From the NCBI GenBank assembly GCA_033782935.1, contig JAWQEG010000470.1, positions 1,922,001 to 1,986,000 of the forward strand: DNA of 64,000 bases, in the 5' to 3' direction. This stretch comes from Petrolisthes cinctipes (taxonomy: Eukaryota; Arthropoda; Malacostraca; Decapoda; Porcellanidae). The notes under the pieces were generated by a model. The model ran no database searches. It was not told where the DNA came from and was given only the letters and a program-made list of their open reading frames with translations. Made by a program: the position numbers and the translations under genes. Every line of letters begins with the position of its first letter. Position 1 is the stretch's first letter. Below, piece by piece: positions 60,187 through 64,000 of this stretch.

Positions 60187-62308
60187 GTGTTAGAGTATTT
60201 TCAAAATACAGGCCCAAAACATGCTGAAAATCGATATTTTAGATGCCCAAAGTCAATGTGTGCATGTATCTTCTGTACCCGTTTATATCTCAAATTCAGG
60301 CTCAAAACTCCCGAAAATTCAATATTTTGGGGTCCCAGAAGCAATCTGTACATGCCTACACAGTGCTAGAATATTTTCAAAATATAGGCTAAAAACATGC
60401 TAAAAATCGACATTTTAGGTGCCAAAAAATCGATATCTCAAATTCAGTCCCAAAACACCCGAAAATTCGATATTTAGAGGTCCCAGAAGGTATCTGTACA
60501 TGCCTACTCCGTGTTAGAGTATTTTAAAATTACAGGCCAAAAACATGCTCAAAACTGATGTTTTAGGTGCCCAAAAGTCGATATGTGCATGCATCTTCTG
60601 TACCCGTTTATATCTCAAATTCTGGCCCTAAACACCCGAAAATTCGATATTTTGGGGTCCCAGAAGCAATCTATACATGCCTACTCCGTGTTAGAGTATT
60701 TTCAAAATTCAGGCCCAAAACATGCTGAAAATCGATATTTTTGGTGCTCAAAGTCAATATGTGCATGTATTTTCTGTACCCGTTTATATCTCAAATTCAG
60801 GCTCAAAACACCCGAAAATTCAATATTTTGGGGTCCCAGAAGCAATCTGTACAGTGCTAGAATGTTTTCAAAATATAGGCTAAAAACATGCTAAAAATCT
60901 ATCTTTTAGGTGCCAAAAAGTCGATATCTCAAATTCAGTCCCAAAACACCCGAAAATTCGATATTTAGGGGTCCCAGAAGCGATCAGTACATGCCTACTC
61001 CGTGTTAGAGTATTTTCAAAATACATGCTCAAAACATACTGAAAATCGATCTTTTAGGTGCACAAAAGTCGAGATGTGCATGCATCTTCAGTACCCGTTT
61101 ATATCTCAAATTCAGGCTCAAAACACCCGAAAATTCAATATTTTGGGGTCCCAGAAGCAATCTGTACATGCCTACTCAGTGTTAGAGTATTTTCAAAATA
61201 CAGGCCCAAAACATGCTGAAAATCGATATTTTAGATGCCCAAAGTCAATATGTGCATGTATCTTCTGTACCCGTTTATATCTCAAATTCAGGCTCAAAAC
61301 ACCCAAAAATTCAATATTTTGGGGTCCCAGAAGCAATCTGTACAGTGCTAGAATATTTTCAAAATATAGGCTAAAAACATGCTAAAAATCGATCTTTTAG
61401 GTGCCAAAAAGTCGATATCTCAAATTCAGTCCCCAAACACCCGAAAATTCGATATTTAGGGGTCCCAGAAGCGATCTGTACATGCCTACTCCGTGTTAGA
61501 GTATTTTCAAAATACATGCTCAAAACATACTGAAAATCGATCTTTTAGGTGCACAAAAGTCGATATGTGCATGCATCTTCAGTACCCGTTTATATCTCAA
61601 ATTCAGGCTCAAAACACCCGAAAATTCAATATTTTGGGGTCCCAGAAGCAATCTGTACATGCCTACTCAGTGTTAGAGTATTTTCAAAATACAGGCCCAA
61701 AACATGCTGAAAATCGATGTTTTAGATGCCCAAAGTCAATATGTGCATGTATCTTCTGTACCCGTTTATATCTCAAATTCAGGCTCAAAACACCCGAAAA
61801 TTCAATATTTTGGGGTCCCAGAAGCAATCTGTACATGCCTACACAGTGCTAGAATATTTTCAAAATATAGGCTAAAAACATGCTAAAAATCGACATTTTA
61901 GGTGCCAAAAAATCGATATATCAAATTCAGTCCCAAAACACCCGAAAATTCGATATTTAGAGGTCCCAGAAGGTATCTGTACATGCCTACTCCGTGTTAG
62001 AGTATTTTCAAAGTACATGCTCAAAACATACTGAAAATCGATCTTTTAGGTGCACAAAAGTCGATATGTGCATGCATCTTCAGTACCCGTTTATATCTCA
62101 AATTCAGGCTCAAAACACCCGAAAATTCAATATTTTGGGGTCCCAGAAGCAATCTGTACAGTGCTAGAATATTTTCAAAATATAGGCTAAAAACATGCTA
62201 AAAATCTATCTTTTAAGTGCCAAAAAGTCGATATCTCAAATTCAGTCCCAAAACACCCGAAAATTCGATATTTAGGGGTCCCAGAAGCGATCTGTACATG
62301 CCTACTCC
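60187..62308. repeat. Blocks LS, LLS (491), LLS (491), LLS, LS (315)
   Basis: Blocks start at 60187 (324 bp, L2b-S), 60511, 61002, 61493 and 61994. The first lacks an L1 and resembles the 32958 dimer. The 60511 block has TATTTTAAAATTACAGG and AAACTGATGTTTTAGG, local changes in its L1. The last two blocks form the third 816-bp unit. Confidence 0.9.
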
Positions 62309-64000
62309 GTGTTAGAGTATTTTCAAAATACATGCTCAAAACATACTGAAAATCGATCTTTTAGGTGCACAAAAGTCGATATGTGCATGCATTTTCAGTA
62401 CCCGTTTATATCTCAAATTCAGGCTCAAAACACCCGAAAATTCAATATTTTGGGGTCCCAGAAGCAATCTATACATGCCTACTCAGTGTTAGAGTATTTT
62501 CAAAATACAGGCCCAAAACATGCTGAAAATCGATATTTTAGATGCCCAAAGTCAATATGTGCATGTATCTTCTGTACCCGTTTATATCTCAAATTCAGGC
62601 TCAAAACACCCGAAAATTCAATATTTTGGGGTCCCAGAAGCAATCTGTACATGCCTACACAGTGCTAGAATATTTTCAAAATATAGGCTAAAAACATGCT
62701 AAAAATCGACATTTTAGGTGCCAAAAAATCGATATATCAAATTCAGTCCCAAAACACCCGAAAATTCGATATTTAGAGGTCCCAGAAGGTATCTGTACAT
62801 GCCTACTCCGTGTTAGAGTATTTTCAAAATACATGCTCAAAACATACTGAAAATCGATCTTTTAGGTGCACAAGAGTCGATATGTGCATGCATCTTCAGT
62901 ACCCGTTTATATCTCAAATTCAGGCTCAAAACACCCGAAAATTCAATATTTTGGGGTCCCAGAAGCAATCTGTACATGCCTACACAGTGCTAGAATATTT
63001 TCAAAATATAGGCTAAAAACATGCTAAAAATCGACATTTTAGATGCCAAAAAATCGATATCTCAAATTCAGTCCCAAAACACTCGAAAATTCGATATTTA
63101 GAGGTCCCAGAAGGTATCTGTACATGCCTACTCCGTGTTAGAGTATTTTAAAAATACAGGCCAAAAACATACTGAAAATCGATCTTTTAGGTGCACAAAA
63201 GTCGATATGTGCATGCATCTTCAGTACCCGTTTATATCTCAAATTCAGGCTCAAAACACCCGAAAATTCAATATTTTGGGGTCCCAGAAGCAATCTGTAC
63301 ATGCCTACTCAGTGTTAGAGTATTTTCAAAGTACAGGCCCAAAACATGCTGAAAATCGATATTTTAGATGCCCAAAGTCAATATGTGCATGTATCTTCTG
63401 TACCCGTTTATATCTCAAATTCAGGCTCAAAACACCCGAAAATTCAATATTTTGGGGTCCCAGAAGCAATCTGTACATGCCTACACAGTGCTAGAATATT
63501 TTCAAAATATAGGCTAAAAACATGCTAAAAATCGACATTTTAGGTGCCAAAAAATCGATATCTCAAATTCAGTCCCAAAACACCCGAAAATTCGATATTT
63601 AGAGGTCCCAGAAGGTATCTGTACATGCCTACTCCGTGTTAGAGTATTTTCAAAATACAGGCCAAAAACATACTGAAAATCGATCTTTTAGGTGCCCAAA
63701 AGTCGATATGTGCATGCATCTTCTGTACCCGTTTATATCTCAAATTCTGGCCTTAAACACTCGAAAATTCGATATTTTGGGGTCCCAGAAGCAATCTGTA
63801 CATGCCTACTCAGTGGTAGAGTATTTTCAAAATACAGGCCCAAAACATGCTGAAAATCGATATTTTAGATGCCCAAAGTCAATATGTGCATGTATCTTCT
63901 GTACCCGTTTATATCTCAAATTCAGGTTAAAAACACCCGAAAATTCAATATTTTGGGGTCCCAGAAGCAATCTGTACATGCCTACACAGTGCTAGAATAT
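62309..64000. repeat. Blocks LLS, LS, LLS and a truncated final block
   Basis: Blocks start at 62309, 62810 (LS, 325 bp without the 10-bp deletion), 63135 and 63636. The final block has two L units and the first 12 bp of an S (from 63989) before the window ends, so the array continues to the right. Confidence 0.93.

Larger units (their letters stand above)
51923..62167 (+). repeat. Cluster of ten blocks with the 10-bp boundary deletion
   Basis: S units starting at 51934, 53076, 56423, 57415, 58407, 59223, 60039, 60854, 61345 and 62161 are each preceded by CTGTACA directly joined to GTGCTAG. Ten bases (TGCCTACTCA or TGCCTACACA) are missing, with CA or ACA repeated at the edges. Blocks become 491 bp (LLS) or 315 bp (LS). 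Spacings of 992, 992, 816, 816, 815, 491 and 816 bp show spread by amplification of larger units rather than repeated new deletions. Confidence 0.93.
1..64000. repeat. Head-to-tail satellite DNA array filling the whole window
   Basis: Every stretch is a copy of one AT-rich monomer family in a single orientation. Landmarks recurring in each monomer, in order, are GTG(T/C)TAGA, TATTTTCA, AAAACAT, AATCGA, CAAATTC, AAAACACCCGAAAATTC, GGTCCCAGAAG and CTGTACATGCCTAC. Long monomers are 176/177 bp and short ones 148 bp. Blocks always end in the short monomer, giving unit lengths near 325, 501, 677 and 854 bp. Both ends of the window lie inside the array, so its full length is unknown. Nothing else is inserted: I found no gene, transposon, RNA gene or unique spacer. 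Multi-level higher-order repeats are typical of eukaryotic centromeric or heterochromatic satellites; the location and the species are inference and open. Confidence 0.98.

Noticed and set aside
1..64000. CRISPR array
   Set aside because: Repeats are 148-177 bp and directly joined, with no unique spacers and no cas genes.
1..64000. Repeat-rich surface-protein or leucine-rich-type gene
   Set aside because: Block lengths contain in-frame stops in all frames and monomer lengths are mixed multiples of three, which a coding repeat would not tolerate.
1..64000. Ribosomal DNA spacer repeats or 5S/tRNA-derived repeats
   Set aside because: No rRNA or tRNA gene lies anywhere in 64 kb, and I see no A-box/B-box pair with tRNA-like folding in the monomer.
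1..64000. Tandem repeat inside a transposon or a Helitron-type element
   Set aside because: No terminal repeats, target-site duplications or transposase/helicase coding sequence are visible.

Overview
The window is a single, uninterrupted block of eukaryote-type tandem satellite DNA. It contains no gene that I can support. All 64 kb consist of head-to-tail monomers on one strand, about 38% G+C by hand count of one monomer. There is no unique sequence, transposon, RNA gene, telomere repeat or inversion. A long array with nested higher-order repeats (HORs) fits centromeric, pericentromeric or other constitutive heterochromatin of a eukaryotic chromosome. I do not recognise the satellite family and cannot name the organism.

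Unit structure. There are two length classes. The long monomer (L) is 176 or 177 bp. The short monomer (S) is 148 bp and is an L with one internal 29-bp deletion. Each L is itself a degenerate dimer of an ~88-bp ancestor: its two halves align without gaps at offset 88, with about 58 of 88 positions identical by hand count. L falls into subtypes L1a, L1b, L2a, L2b and L3. S falls into Sa and Sb. I count about 256 complete L and 127 complete S units, grouped into blocks that each end in S: 86 LLS (~501 bp), 18 LLLS (~677 bp), 19 LS (~325 bp), 2 LLLLS (854 bp) and one extra S directly after another S.

Higher order. 'a' blocks (L1a-L2a-Sa) often alternate with 'b' blocks (L1b-L2b-(L3)-Sb). This gives composite HORs of 1002 bp, or 1178 bp when L3 is present. 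Larger segmental duplications are superimposed: 4359/3859 bp (2.3-10.5 kb), 1178 bp x4 (12.7-17.4 kb), 1680 bp x2 (25.3-28.6 kb), 1504 bp x2 (29.9-33.0 kb), 1002 bp x2 (38.3-40.3 kb), a 6311/7313-bp-spaced copy (37.4-42.3 against 44.8-48.6 kb), 2505 bp x2 (47.6-52.1 kb), and 992- and 816-bp HORs (56-62.3 kb).

Zones. Diagnostic variants divide the array. From 1 to ~16.2 kb, S units before L1b end TGTCTACTCC and L3-containing LLLS blocks are common. From ~21.7 to 46.1 kb, many L1a units carry CTCCTTG and CAACATAC. From ~47 to 52 kb the array is almost pure LLS. From 51.9 to 62.2 kb a 10-bp deletion at the last L-to-S boundary has spread. This is the pattern expected from local unequal crossover or conversion and recent amplification.

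Open reading frames of 60-178 codons recur in almost every block, but they are by-products of the repeat and are not annotated as genes. The points most worth checking are the 88-bp ancestry, the single-deletion origin of S and its regular spacing, a 15-bp palindrome preserved by paired changes between L and S, weak CENP-B-box-like matches, CpG/CpA diagnostic sites, and the recombination junctions.
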